The position numbers were made by a program, and so were the translations under genes. The notes beneath the pieces are model-generated. The model did no database searches, had not been told where the DNA came from, and saw only the letters and a list, made by a program, of their open reading frames with translations. A stretch of 64,000 bases of DNA from Argopecten irradians. Its lineage: Eukaryota; Mollusca; Bivalvia; Pectinida; Pectinidae. Positions 1 through 13,715 of this stretch are shown here, piece after piece. Every line of letters starts with the position of its first letter. Position 1 is the stretch's first letter. Where the stretch lies: assembly GCF_041381155.1 (NCBI RefSeq), contig NC_091147.1:11905030-11969029 (forward strand), written 5' to 3'.

Positions 1-2049
1 AAATGGTTTTAACAGTCAAAGAAACAGAGGTTGGGTTATTGATAATACACATCGCTTTCGTTTTTGTGTTGTCAAACTCTTTGAATTCATTAAGACATTA
101 CATTGTTGCATTAATCTCTTAATTGAATATGCATTGATTATCATTATAGGAAAATACGTCGTAATGTCGGTAAACATTTAAGAATGTTTTTTAATGACAA
201 TTTTTTACTTAAAGTGCATATCTATAGGTTTGATATTTACATATATCTAAATTCACGCGATTTTTAATTAATCATCGTAAACAATTTATACATCACTTAA
301 ATTTTCATTTGAAGAACATAGACTCTGCAGAAAGTTAATGTTTTGAAATAAATATCTATATTAATTACGACTTTGTGATAAAATCAACCGTGTAAACCCA
401 ATATAAACATTATCATATCTGAATAATATAGTACATATGTCGGGTGTCATTTAGTTGAAAATGAGGTGTTACTTTAATCAACTGCAGCGAATTTTAATTT
501 TTATTAACCTATATACATCATGGTCCCGACATCAGGCGAATCCTATTCAAGATAATGGTAAATAACAATATAAAGAACTCGGAAGTAGACTACATGTAAA
601 ATATAACTGTATTAGTCATAGTTATCACTCTCCAACTACAGTCATACAATTATCCTACTAGTGAAACAGAAACATACTGGTAGACTTCCTGATTTCGATC
701 AAAAAGTATTCCTTTTTTCCAATGTGTACCCATGGGGATTTCTATTTCCAATTAGGCAAAATTCTGTATTTCATGAAAAAATTGACTTTATGTCCATATA
801 TGCGTTGTTGTTTTGTTTCAGATGAATAGTGTTTTTAATTGATTAAGAACACTCCTGAAACAATTGAAGATAAAAAAATACAAGAAACAAAATGGTGCGA
901 GTACATCAAAGATAAAAGCTTCATTGGAAGATAAATGTTTTTGTTGAAATCAAAGCGTCTATTTTGCAATAAGGACAACTTTGCGTTTGATATCAATCAT
1001 ATATCATATAAACTTTGATACATTTTATATAACTCAAACACTGAACTTTTATTCTTGCATTTTATTACAAACAATGTGTGCTTAATAAATCACATAAATA
1101 TTTGTTTTTACATAAATTAACACAACAATATATTTGGTAAGAAGAGGCCAATGGCCTCGTAGCACGATGGTCCCACTTAATTAATGTTCAATGATTGGTT
1201 TTAATTAATGTTCTTGATTTACATTTACGCACAAGGTACTGTCGGCCATATACGTTCCCAAAATGCATTGCTTTTACCTCATTTAAATATTACTATAGAC
1301 AAAGAAGAAATGAAATATATTTTAATTCCCCAAAAAGAGTTTGTTGTCTGTTTGTCGCCAAATTTTACCAGCTCCGTCCTTATCTAAACCTACATGTAAT
1401 CTGCCAATTTCATTGCTGTTAATGATATATAACTTCAGATATCTTGTTCACACAATTAGTCATGCTATAGGCTATGAGGGAGCTACATCGTGCTAAAAAA
1501 CTAATATAACTTATTGAAATATTGCAGAAATGATGAACGGCAATGTAAAAATCCATCAAATGTACTTGTTTATGAAAATAAAAACAATAAGCTTCAGCAA
1601 TACAAATGATAATATAAACAAATTTCTATGAAATATATTAAAAAGATATAATGTTAAAAAACATATTGGATGGAAACTAGGGTTTTCTCGATTTTCATAT
1701 CCCGGGGCTATACTAAATATAGTTTGCATTGTATCTTGCTTACATGAGTTATGGCATTTGCAAATTTATGTAATCAAATTGACCAAGCAGCTCGCAGTAT
1801 GAATTATATAACGACATGCTTATATATACAATCTGCATACATATTTCAGGATTTTTTCAAATTCATATTAATCAAACCAATAAATCCGTTGTAATTTTAC
1901 AGATTAGCGGGTATTGACATAATGCACTAAACTAACAAAAAGTACTAAACACATGTCTACGGAAAACGACATTTAAGCGCTAAAACGATATCACAAAAAA
2001 AATATCAACTTAGTCCTAATTTTCCGTACTTAATCGAATATTCCGTTGG
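1..2049. other. AT-rich intergenic sequence, no gene recognised
   Basis: No convincing coding exon is visible on either strand. The only structure noted is a weak inverted pair: TAGCACGATG near 1158 and its complement near 1490, about 340 bases apart, which could be the ends of an old small transposon. Its internal short open frame shows no known motif. Confidence 0.4.
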
Positions 2050-4642
2050 CCGTACTTGATAAACTCCCCAAAAGTTCGCCGCTGTGAATCTATATACAGA
2101 CGATAAGTTCCTGATTTCAGGGAAGAGTTATGTCCCCTTGTCGTAGTTCAAAGTTTCCAGATAAATCCAAAGTCTTAAAATAATTCAATTTTTGTATCTG
2201 TCTCTCAGTATCCGACAGCAATATCTTTTGATCATTTGCACGTTTTCGGTATATAAAAATGTTCGTCCTTGGGAAACATAGACTCATTGTTTGTATGGAC
2301 GAAAGTCACTATACTATACACATTGTACACTCCATCCTGCTGGATCTCAACGCCGCCATTCTCCAGGATCCTCACCTCGTTCTTATCATGTAACTGGAGC
2401 TGAAATCGGCTTGTAAAGGAGCTTGGATCTGTAAAGAGACATCCCATTGATATCAAAAGTGTGACAAAATATTTATATTTCATACTTAAATTGTTAAAAC
2501 ATTAACTATAGTAAATCAAATACTGCATTATGCTGACTGTGTAGAAACGAAAGTGATATATATTGTGATGTTTTCCAGTATTACCGTCCATTTATAGTTA
2601 GTCATTTACACCGTAACTTAGATTACAATTTTAATATTATCACATTTATTTTCATATCTCATATATTTTGCACTCCTGACACAATAAATAGATAGAACAA
2701 AAACTGTATGGAAACTTTTCTAAAGATGCTACACAGCCGACAAATTGTAATTCGTATTTATAGAAAATTAGAAAATTAATTCATCATTAAATCCTGAAAA
2801 ACTACGATGTGTCCTTTATGGAATGAGGTACTGATTGCACAGACAACAATAGCAATATGAATTATATATATGTAGTTTTGTGTTATAAGACATATACATA
2901 TATACACAAAAACATCAATTATTGTCCAAATGACATTATGTGACATTATGGCGAATGACAGGTTCCAATTCCTCTGTCGGCGGAAGAGAATCTTTAATGA
3001 AACCATTATGATTCTCATTTCTACATATGTATATAGACTCGTGAAGTATAGTAGTACACGACTAAATTTTGCAAAGTGGTCTAGAAGTCTGTAACAGAGA
3101 CATGCTGATGTACCCACCTGTCAGGCCTTTGTAGTGTATGATCTGTGTTGATGGTCGTGTAGACGCTGTCCACGACTGATGTTGAGATTTAGGTGTGGGG
3201 ACCGTAGATTTATTGGCTATCACTAGCTGTCAATAATATCAAAATACATTTCAAACATTGTCTGGTACCGATAGACCTTTCAAAGTATAGTATCATATTT
3301 GATATTTAATAATTCTCATGTTAATACATAATGTACTGTAATATCGTCTTATGTCTGATTTGGTTTGAGTAATAAATAAGGCATTTATCTAGTACAAATG
3401 ACAGTTCTAATGTTTCTTTATATGACACACAAACGGTGTATTATTCAATAACTGAATATCTATAATGCAATGCATTTTCATTTATACTGTTTAGTTTTCG
3501 TTTATATCCAGTAAACCTAAATTTTAATTGTGTATGATGTGTATTTTTATTCAATTTTATAGAATCTGTATCCAATAATGCCCATTTAAATTCTCAAACA
3601 ATAATATTTATTCAATAGTTTGTATTTATATCAAGATTTTCATTTGTTTTCTATATGTTACATTTATATTTTAAAATATTCGTTTCGATTGCAAAAATAA
3701 TTTTGTTCTCCATTTTGAATTCATTGTTGTTCAGTAATACTTCACATTCACATGACAATATTCATATAATCATGATTCGGTGTTATAGATATCTCCAGTT
3801 ATTCAAGTTACACAATATGGATGTGAAGTAAAATAGGATAAAAAAGCAAATCGAGGCTATAGAAAACAAATATTTTTTTTCAGAATATAAATAATACACA
3901 ATGAACATAAATAACAAATGTATTATTAATGTCAATACAAATTATTAACCGCAAATGATTTTTAAATACAACTGCAAATATTGAATACATATTGAAATGT
4001 GAAATATGCATACAATTTACATTAAATATGATTTTAGAATCATTTTAATCTATATGGGATTTATACGATATAAATAAAAGAACACGTATGAGATGCCATA
4101 TCCTAATTATACTTATTAATATCTTTACAAATTAATAATAATTTATATGTGTTTCTTTTTTTCTTTAGTGCTAAATTTCACCAATTAACTATTTTCTACA
4201 TACAAATGTGTATCTGTTGGTAAGCATTTAATTAAATTACACAGTGTAGACTTGTAAATACACAGAATGCAACAGAATATAACGCAATACTTACCAAGTC
4301 TATCAGATGAGGAAGTTTATGGTCCAAAACACTGCAGTAATATCGCGACTTGTCTGCATCCACGAGACCACCATTGTCTTTATATGGTATCCATATAGCC
4401 CTGTCTGATTTTGAACACGACTCGGTGTCACTGTTCGTTACCGTACGTTTCGTTAAAAGTGTATCGATAAGAAAACATATTTCAAAAATCAATGTCAACA
4501 CCAGTAATAAACATCCCATTTTATATCGAGTTTGGCATTTATAACGACGAGGAACTGAATCATCCGGTGACAGTTCAACCGAACTCTCTTCGGATTGTTC
4601 ATCAGGTTTCGCATTGTAGAAAATACAACGATCCATACTCAT
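2050..4642 (-). pseudogene. TNF-ligand-like locus 1, probably decaying
   Basis: Type II membrane TNF-ligand-like gene, most diverged of the cluster. Exon 1 (4642-4295, 116 codons) starts MSMDRC and has a membrane segment at about residues 42-63; it ends at TTG before a GTAAG donor. Exon 2 (3226-3118) reads W-T-A-S-T-R-P-S-T-Q-I-I-H-Y, matching the W-x-x-R-x-x-A-H-L-Y exon of the sister genes, with a GTGGGT donor. Exon 3 starts at 2428 and carries DGVYNVYSIVTF, a TNF core strand, then stops at 2234-2232 after 217 codons in total. TNF-like sequence continues downstream but out of frame: NYFKTLDLSGNFELRQ near 2130-2200 in a shifted frame, then RTFGEFIKY near 2051-2082 back in the first frame, in place of the usual FGMFK ending. 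The CxxC motif of the sister genes is IWIPY here. Pseudogenisation, an unseen intron or two assembly indels could explain this. Confidence 0.6.
2724..2993. mobile_element. MITE with TTAA-type flanks, copy in locus 1 intron
   Basis: Short non-autonomous transposon with ends AGATGCTACACAGCCGACA and, inverted, TCTGTCGGCGGAAGAGAATCT. Flanks are CTAA and TTAA. It shares its ends and the inner TATGGAATGAGGTACTGATTG stretch, with small changes, with copies at 17122, 17577 and 30856. It lies in the intron between exons 2 and 3 of locus 1. Confidence 0.65.
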
Positions 4643-6227
4643 CGGACAGTGTACATGTATACGCGTACAACTCGTGAGCGTACAGATTTAATGAACTCTA
4701 CGCTGGTATAACGCTTGGCAACATGCGTAATGTAATCTATGAACACAAGTCTCAGTCAATGTAATGTGAAGGTCGTTTAGCTGGAATACCGGGTGTCATA
4801 GTTTAGTTTAAATGGAAATCTCCACAACGACACTGAGCGGAAATACCGAGAAGTCTAAAAATAGTACGGACCTAGCTAAGATTACAACATTGCTACCTTG
4901 CACTAAATATAGCATGTTTACGTCTGTCTGGCTTAGTGCCCGTTTCCTCACCTGACCTGCACGCTAAACGTGTTCTTGTGTATAACGATTTTGATACTGT
5001 ATACCCATGTAGTTATTTACTGTCATAAGGAGAATGTTTGTCACCTTTCAACAATAGAAGTCTCTACAAATTATCTTACTTTCATTCTGTCCATTTTATT
5101 CTTGTCCACGAATAAAGCGATATTTATCCCCACTCCCAGAAAAAAAAAACCAAAAAACTGTACAGTTGTTAGCAGGTTTGTATATTACGCTTAAATTAAG
5201 GGTTTCTTTATGCAATAAAACATTGAATTAATGTATACATTGTATATATGTAGCCTTGTAAAATACTAAACATATATAACTGAGACTATTTACTCTATAA
5301 TACATACTCTGAAATACAAGACTAAACACATTATTTTAATTGTCCAAATTAAACTGAAATTCATATCATTAAATGAATATTTTTAATCATCATTGATATT
5401 CTCTTTTATCTTAATATCAAACAAAAAACGAATGATTGATATAGCATCTACATAAATTAACTTACCTAATGTATTCAGTTTTGTAATCCATATTCAGGGC
5501 GAAGTATATAGTACAATCCCCAGTTATATCTTACATGTACATCAATGTACGTATAATTGATCATTGTAACCCAATGCAATGGTGCAGGGTATATATCGGA
5601 GGATAGCGGGAGTGGCCAGTCACGTGTCGTGTGTGGCGTGATACCTAGGTGATCATCGTGTCAAATGCGAATCGTCAAAAATGTCTTGAACTAGAAATCA
5701 ATAACCGATATCAATTAGGAAATCTACATTTGACTGTTTGGTTTAATTTGAGGACATACTGTCCATAATGTTTCTCGACGATTCTTGTATTTTTTTCTGA
5801 CAACGTGTCCAAATATAAAAATAAAGTGTTTTTGAAAATATTTTCTTAAAACAATAGAATCGCATGTCGTTTACTTATTCAAATAAAGATGTAGCATTAT
5901 CTGTGTTTACATTGTGTGATAACTTGTGTTTTATTGACTTACTTAAGGGTTATCAACACGGTTTCGTGATTCATATCGTTATATGTACAATGCACTTGTG
6001 TTTATGTTGTCGTTTCAGTCATTGTTTTCGTGTTTTGTCAATATCCCCCTGATTTATATTTGAATAAATATACATCATTAATATAAAATGAAAAGTACTG
6101 TACAGAATACAGACGGAATTGTGGTCGATTAGGTAGTTTTTTGAATCTTACGAAAAACAATGTAGGATTTTTTTTATTTAGCAGGGTTGTACCGCTGTTG
6201 CTATTGAAAAAGCATAATAGAACCTTT

Positions 6228-6366
6228 CCCTACCTAGTGGGTGTGACAACAAAATCACAACCCGAGGGGTAATTCATGAACGTCCAACCCGAGGCTTGCC
6301 GTGGGTTGGACATTCAGGAATTCCCCCGAGGGTTGTGATTTTGTTCCCACACCCTCGTAGATAGGG
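6228..6366. repeat. Long imperfect hairpin
   Basis: The two halves are complementary: CCCTACCTAGTGGGTGTGAC at the left pairs with CCCACACCCTCGTAGATAGGG at the right, followed by ACAAAATCACAACCCGAGG against its complement. The loop is near 6297. It resembles a palindromic MITE remnant. Similar hairpins of different sequence occur at 36026 and 43853. Confidence 0.7.
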
Positions 6367-8845
6367 AATGATTCTTTCTCTTTCACAGACAAAAAAAAAA
6401 GAAGCAGAAATAGCCTAAACCAATATTTCACCGCGACATGAACAGTGTTTCATTGTCTGCACATCAATATTAATGACGTCATCGACAGTGCACGCCACGG
6501 TCACACCGCATGAAATCATGACGTCACGTAATTGTCTTCAGGTTCAAAAGGTTAGCGCACGCAATCTGTCATACCCTAGGGGTGGACAGAGAAATCTCCT
6601 ATGGCTTAAAACGGTGACAAATCAGTGAATGGTGGGAGAAGATTCTATCTTTTATCGTGGTAGACAAAAGACAGCTCACACGCGCTAGACAATGTCGTGA
6701 CGTCATGAATAAATGTAGCGACAACTTTAATTAACGTAGACCGTCCCTTCTGTGACGTCATACGTTTGTTACGTCGCTATCCGAATCCCGGCAAACGTAT
6801 TTTATTTCCCCGTACCAATCTATTACAACTCGCTTCTGAAATCGGCATTCGAGCAAGTATTTCGTCTAGAACCTATTCGAGTGTTTACTTGAAGTGTATC
6901 AATCGAAAGGTGTGCCAATCGGGTAAAAACTAACAAGGGTAAATGAATAACACAAAACGTTGAAAAGTGCTACGGATTCGCGTATTTTTAACATTTTCAG
7001 GCAAAAATTTAAGGGGTATTAGGAAGCAAATCGTTCATAATTTGAAAAATAATGCGGTGAGGTATACTTTTTATTGGCTTTTCAGTATTGCAAATAAGCC
7101 AATCTTCATGAAAATTATACAAAATCGATTTTACTTGAAATCATTTTTTTCAGAAAAAAGAAAAATATGACTATTGATGCAATTTTTCACTAAAATTAGG
7201 TCCGAACTTAATTTTAAAATAACGATATTTCGTTTTATTGTGGAAAACCCACCTTATTGGATATAGCAATGAATTCTATATCACCTACTGAAGGTATGAA
7301 CATGTTACAGGCATATTATTTATATGTTAAGGGATGTTACAGGAAGGAAATATCATTTATTTAAAAATCCTTAAAATCCGTATTATTAAGTCATTTGTAC
7401 ATATCTTTAAGGAACCCTGGAAGAATAGTTAACCCGGTGACATATGATTTTTATGTGGTTTTTGTGATCAAGGTATACCTAAAATCAAAATATCAAAAAA
7501 TGAACGAAATCCATGAGAGGAAACCAGAAGGGACGGTCTACCTTAACGCATTGAGACATTGCTGTGATGATAGTGTTAATAAAATAACTGAATATTTGCA
7601 CTTTTTCAGTAAATTTGTGAGAGGAGGAATCACACAGGGCTCCGCCAGGCTGACGGAATATCCCAAGGTACATGTCTCGTTTTGACCAGTCAAAATAATT
7701 TCGCTCGGCTTGAGATATCTCGCTCCACTTGACAGATTGGAGTGGAAGATTGGAGTGACCATCCACATTCATATATATATCCAGTGTCTTATCTATATTG
7801 ACAAATTAAGTGTTTATCAAACACATAGTTATTGGATGTCTTTTTGATTTGTTGTAAAATGTTTATTATGTTTATGACATAAACTTATGTATAGATAGGT
7901 AACTATTGCTGACGTACGAGGAACACATCTCTGATGTGCTATATTGCCTTTTCTACCAGAATACGCCCTGTTATTCCAATCTCCAATGCAAAACACAGAC
8001 ATTGCACTTGATTATATTATATCGGTGTTGCGGATGGCCGCGATTTTAAACTTTGACCTTAACTACTTTTTCTTTCTTGTCTGATATAACAGATTCTAAA
8101 TGTCCTTAATGTGCGATCGCTGCACTCTTGTAATTTTATTGTAATTATATTGTTATTCTATTAATAACTGTATTGTAACTGTGTTTGTGATGGTATTTGA
8201 ATGTTTGAATACTTCACGCTTTCCCACCCGTAGGATAATATACCGACTCGAAATTCATAAGTGTCATGATTTCCGAATAGCAGTCAACTACAGCACACGA
8301 CGAAATAGTGACATGAACCTTCATTGTTGATATTCATTTACATAGGGAATCGTGCATTTGTTTAATTTTGTAATAATAAGCGATATATTTTGGTGTTCTA
8401 ATTGTTCCTCTATCTCTATCAATACATTTATTTTGTTTCGGAAACATATTGGACGTTTAATAAATTGTAAGCTTGTCTTGGTTAAATCCACTCACCCCAG
8501 TACCGTAAATGACATACTACAGAGTGTAAGATTACATTGATCACATGACTTTTATTAATAGAAATACATGTGTTAGTGAAACTTTTAATTTCCTCTCTAT
8601 ATATAAATGAAAGTAGAAATCCTGCAGTTATGTGACGCTTCTGTCTACTGAGACAACCATGCGACGTCATATATAGACTATGACGTCAAAATTACCTGTG
8701 ACGTCATAATAGTGTTATTACACATGGGTCTTACGATATTTATGACATGGCCGTATGACATGGCTGGACGGGTCAGTTATGTGATAATAAAATAATCGAT
8801 ATATATAGTTTATATGTCTAGGTGTTACCACTGTATGGTGTTGAA

Positions 8846-9482
8846 CAGGGTGTCCCATAAATTATGTTACACTTTCAAAGTTCAATATTTTCTTTAAAAC
8901 AACTCGTAAAGCAACAGGATTTCATCTCCAAAAAGCCTGCAATCATACATTTCGTAATTTGATTAACAAACAGCTTAACAAACAAATCTTGTTAAATTCA
9001 GCAACAACTTTCACAAAAGAAACATTTTTGAAAAAAAAGCGGTTAAAACAACGTCACGCTTGATATTTGAGCAACCTTTGAACAGAGTAGCATTGAAGAT
9101 TTGTTCTTATTTTTCCATGCCAAACTAATGCATTGGGCAATATTTCTGGTGTTGGTGATTACTTTCTGTACTTCTGGTAATACTCACCCAAAAAAGATTT
9201 GATTTGTTGAGAACTGGGGCATATGTGTATAACCACAGTTTAAATATAAAATTGTTTACAGTGCCATTATAATGTCATCTTTAAGTGCCAATATCTTAAA
9301 AGTGATGACGTCATTTTGACGTCGATTGGTTTCCAGCAGAATCAAATTATTATTTCATATTATGCATACAATAAAACGTTTGACTGCATTTTTCATATAC
9401 CAAAAATATCTTTTCTTGTTGCTCATGTATGTCAAAAATTATAATATTTTGAAAGTGTAACCTGATTTTGTGGGACACACTG
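8846..9482. mobile_element. Non-autonomous DNA transposon with 35-base terminal inverted repeats
   Basis: The left end reads CAGGGTGTCCCATAAATTAT and the right end, on the other strand, CAGTGTGTCCCACAAAATCA. Both continue into GTTACACTTTCAAA. The 637-base interior has no coding capacity. The CAGNGTGTCCCA ends suggest a Tc1/mariner-like or related DNA transposon, but I see no clean target duplication, so the family is uncertain. Confidence 0.65.
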
Positions 9483-9740
9483 TATGTTTATGTTAATAAG
9501 ATATACCTGTTTTGGATAATGACACAATAACACAATAAAAAGGACAGTAACATTTGTATTATTAATAGTATGTCATTCAATAGTGTCTCCGAAATATTAG
9601 ATTATATAATATTGATGTAACATCAATATCTATTGATGAATCTAAATGTTCCTTTTATCACACACATGATTATACATTTATATACACAGATATTTTCTCT
9701 TTAAGTAAATAATACAAGTCGCATTTCACAACCTTCAGAT

Positions 9741-9746
9741 TTTATT
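9741..9746 (-). terminator. Polyadenylation signal of locus 2
   Basis: TTTATT on the plus strand is AATAAA on the gene strand, about 25 bases after the locus 2 stop codon. The distance fits a compact 3' untranslated region. Confidence 0.5.
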
Positions 9747-9770
9747 GCAGCTTATTATTTATAACATATA

Positions 9771-10890
9771 TTACAATTTGAACATTCCGAAATAATTTGA
9801 GTATATTGCTCCGTGATTATACTCATTCATATCAGCCTCAGCTGATATCCTCAGATGTGTCTCAACTTTGTCCTCGACATTGAGATAGTTTGTAAGACAC
9901 AGGAAACTGGTAAACGAGTCAGATATGCCATGCGTGTTTCCATGGAAACGCCTTAGAGCCAGTTTGGATATATCGTCATTAAGAAGTTCACTATTAGATT
10001 TGACTATACTATGAACGCCCATTGGCAAACGTCTCGTTGATTTACTAAATCTCAACGTTATAAAAGAATAAATCAAAAATACACTCCCTTTCCCCATATG
10101 GTTGTCCACTTTGATTTTTGTTTTGCCTGGGAGCAGTGTTATAATTTCCTGATGAAGGCAGTGCCATACGGATCGCTTGGATTCCACGATATTGAACCAT
10201 CTGTAAGGCATCAATAATAATGGGATAATACAGAATAAAGGACAACATTGATACAAAATCCTTTAGGTCTTGCACCTAGTCCCAACAATATATAACTGGT
10301 ATGTCAAAGTTTGTCTGTGATAATCATACAATGAGAAAAAAGAAAAAACAAGGGGTTCTAAAACATGGAAAAGATAATATTTCACTGTAAGTGTCTTTGT
10401 TGATACTGTTTTCCTTGTAAATTTTGTTGCATCACATATGACAAACAGCTTCATAAGAATAGTTCATGTTAAAAAAAGCAAACCAACTCAATATTTTTGT
10501 TTACGTTCTATGAACTTAACAGTTTCAGTTTAAATTTTGATTTTAAACGTTTGTTTGTGAATTGTTTAATATGCCGGTTGGCATCTACCTAGAAAACATT
10601 AAAATTTACATCTCCGAAATTGTACACACGTCGTAGCCCAGTTAGTTCACTACGTCATTGTGTATGTCAGTATCTTGTAGGTAAAACAACACAGCTAATT
10701 ATATATATATATATATGTGCCACACTATTTCCATATAATATATAGTCGAATCTTCCAAGGGACCGTTACAAAAAGGTCACATAAGACAGGGAGTCACTTA
10801 AGACAGTCCCAAATTCCATCTTTAACTGTCTTTAAAATTATTCTTCATTATTAAGATATCATTGACAATTAACCTGATTAAAAAAAAAAA

Positions 10891-10926
<36 letters not shown>

Positions 10927-13715
10927 ATAATTTTTTTAATAAAAACAACAAACTGAAAAATAACTTTTTTGATAAAAAAATCATTTAGTCCTAAATTACA
11001 AGCAGATGTACATATATTCTTGGTTTTAAACTTTTGTGCAAGAAAAAAATATTATCTGGAGGGGATGTAATTTTGGGGTAAAAATTCTCAACCAATTTTG
11101 AGATTATTGTAGATAATGTATATAAGCTATTGACCATTGGCAATTCATACATTTTTGTACCTACTATTTTGAATAGTAGATTCAATATTAATTTCATATT
11201 ACAATACAAATTCATACCATTTGTTTGCGTAGATATATAGGATAGATACATCACGCAATCCAATACTTACTATGTAGTCAGAATATTAAAACTAAAATAA
11301 TGAGAAATCATATTCGTTACAATACGTTCTTTAGTATTCATATCTGGGAAATTACAATGACAATATAATAAAAACAATCTATCAACAACTTACTGTACAT
11401 ACTAATAAATAACTACTGACGTATAAACTTGTGCTGTATTCCGTCAAAATGATTCTTATGAATTTGTTCCACAACTGTTGAAACGTTGTTTATTCTAACT
11501 TGACCCCGAACTTTAACCCTCCGGAAAGTGTAACGTCATTCCGGTACCTTTATCGGAACGACGTCACACTTACGATACCATAACCCCCGCATTGCGCATG
11601 CGCTATGGTATTTTCCGTTGATAATGACGAAGGTAAGTATTCTGAAAAAAATCTATATTCCTATGTCTGGTTTAGTTATTTGAACCGCTGGATTTTAAAA
11701 ACAGGATATCTGGAACTGTTTATTGAGGTAATTATCTGTTTCCACTCGTATTCAGTTTTTTTTTAGTGAAGGAATCATTTATTGCTCAACAAAAGTAGCA
11801 TCTCATTTCAAGCGAAACCAAGTAAATATAGTTTTGTTTGGAATGCAATCTATAAACAAGCGTTTGAAGGATTTACATAATACATTGATAGTATTTTATA
11901 TATTACAGGGTTTATCTAAGAGCTACACACGGTAATCCGTTGTATTATAAGATAATACTAACCATATATATCAATGTATTAATATATTAAATATGTAAAT
12001 GGATACACGGATAAACTTACTTATTACATTGATAGAGTTACTGTATAAATGATGGCTGAGAAATCTCGGTTCCTCCACCACTGCATCATCGGATCTCTTC
12101 TCTGTATAAAAAGACAACGACTAGTTTAACCTGTATGGAAAATAGTTTGATGAATAAAAAGAAATTACTTTAAACTGTAGTTTCCCCCTCTGTTTAAAGT
12201 GTATATGCACATAAATTCAAAAAGAAAGACAACAAAATTCATTCTGCTTCAAGGAAGATTTTAAACTGAATAAAAATATATTGTTTTATTTAATGGCTAT
12301 ACATACTGTCAAGGGTCATTGTTTCTTGTGTTTGTGTTATTGTGTATAAGAAAGTGTTTTACACGTTGTAATTACTTTTTGTCTGATCTTTTTGTCGTTT
12401 GTGTTGGCTATATTATATGTTTAAAAAAACTAAAACATACCTTCATGTGAAGATGAGTTGTTAAATGTTTCATCCAACATCTGTAACAAACAAATAAAAA
12501 CTGAAATAATTTCACTCACATACGTACGCGTAATAAGGAAAAGTTATAACAATTTAGTCAAATATGACACAAAATGTTATCAAAATACCAGGTTTTCCGA
12601 TATATTGTTGATTTCAAGGGTTTTTGTCATACATGTTTATAGTATTAACTCTCAGATTTTGACTAAATTTAAAAGAACCAAAGCTGAACATTAACCCTTC
12701 ATACTTGACATTTTTTATTCTTACATTTTATAACAGGAAGTCAGATTGCCCTGTTGGTTTGAGTGGCCATTACAGGAGGAGTGTCAATCCCCTAATATTA
12801 TTTGGCACCAGATGACCTTTATTCTTGTACAATTCACATTTCACAAAATTAGGTCACTGTGACCTTATTTTTGACACTAAGTTATATTTTTCAATTTATT
12901 TCATTTTTCAACATATCAATGCATTATAATTAATTCATGAAAAATCATTCAAAATATCATTTGGTTCCAGCAAAACTGGACAGAAAAAAATGATCCTCCT
13001 ATTTAACACCCCAAACTTTCATGGGACTCCGACCACCTGAATCATATGTCATATCATAATATCCTAAGCCCGGGTATCTGTAAACAAAAACATGCTTATC
13101 AGTCATGGTCGCCAGAGTGCCCAAATTGACACTCCTTATTTACATATAAAATATTCTAAGAGAAGAACTTCTATTCATGCGTAGAATGCACGGATGTACG
13201 TTATACATATACATATAGTATATGTAAGAATTGCATCACGGTATGATACACCGTGGGAATCTAAAGATAGAATGCCAATGAAAAAAGAACGTTCTCGATT
13301 CAATGCATAATGATTATGTACCCGGGATACGTATGAACTGTTTTTCTAGTTACAAAGCATGCCTATATTTGTGTTACCAACTCACCCTTATAAATGTTTC
13401 CTGAATCCCATGGTAGTCATCTACACAACACAGTCTGCTTCCATTTGTGTAAAACAAAGAGTCATATAAAACGTTGTCATTGTCCTGAATAGAATCGCCA
13501 AAATACGGACATGGCAGGCAGATCTTGTCGTCTGGTATTTTATCCTGGTTCACTCCTATATGTAAATAACTAGTTTCTGGTGAATCAGAGACAATGGCAA
13601 GTCGTATTGCGTACAAACACAGCAGTGCTAACAGAGATACAACATTCAATCCCATCGATAACTTCAGTGCCCATTTCAGGCGGATGTAGCACTTACTCTT
13701 GGTCACATCCTCCAT
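9771..13715 (-). CDS. TNF-superfamily-like ligand, locus 2 (four exons)
   Basis: Predicted type II membrane TNF ligand of 288 residues; it would act as a trimer on or released from the cell surface, signalling through a TNF receptor. Exon 1 is 13715-13386: membrane segment about residues 19-41 and a cysteine module, C66-x2-C69 and C96-C97, before a GTGAGT donor. Exon 2 is 12480-12441 (40 bases, GTATGT donor). Exon 3 is 12094-12028, encoding MQWWRNRDFSAIIY; its acceptor is the weakest call, the fourth AG in a purine run. Exon 4 is 10200-9771, after TTACAG, and encodes the TNF core and the ending YFGMFKL. The summed exons are divisible by three. Strand A reads SAIIY rather than AAHLY, so this paralogue is diverged. 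Exon 3 ends in phase 2, unlike its sisters. Domain and topology are seen in sequence; receptor use is inferred. Confidence 0.8.
10871..10924. repeat. Poly(A) tract
   Basis: A nearly pure run of A with one C, in the long intron before the last exon of locus 2. It may be the tail of an old retroposon, but no body is recognisable. Confidence 0.7.
12796..13137. repeat. Repeat shared with the locus 4 intron
   Basis: From GGCACCAGATGA to GTCGCCAGAGTGCCC, this segment in intron 1 of locus 2 matches 32663-34085 in locus 4, including CCAGCAAAACTGGACA. The locus 4 copy is split by a later transposon. It is either a dispersed repeat or intron sequence carried by gene duplication. Confidence 0.65.

Larger units (their letters stand above)
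4643..9770. other. Intergenic region between loci 1 and 2
   Basis: About 5.1 kb without a gene I can support. It holds a hairpin at 6228-6366, a cluster of TGACGTCA-like palindromes at roughly 6470-6760 and 8660-8710, and an inverted-repeat transposon at 8846-9482. Overlapping open frames at 7395-7772 on both strands show no domain. Confidence 0.4.

Noticed and set aside
2776-3117. Minus-strand frame as a gene
   Set aside because: It is intron sequence of locus 1 containing a MITE copy; it ends at the splice donor.
7395-7772. Overlapping frames on both strands
   Set aside because: No domain, membrane segment or matching splice pattern; likely chance frames.
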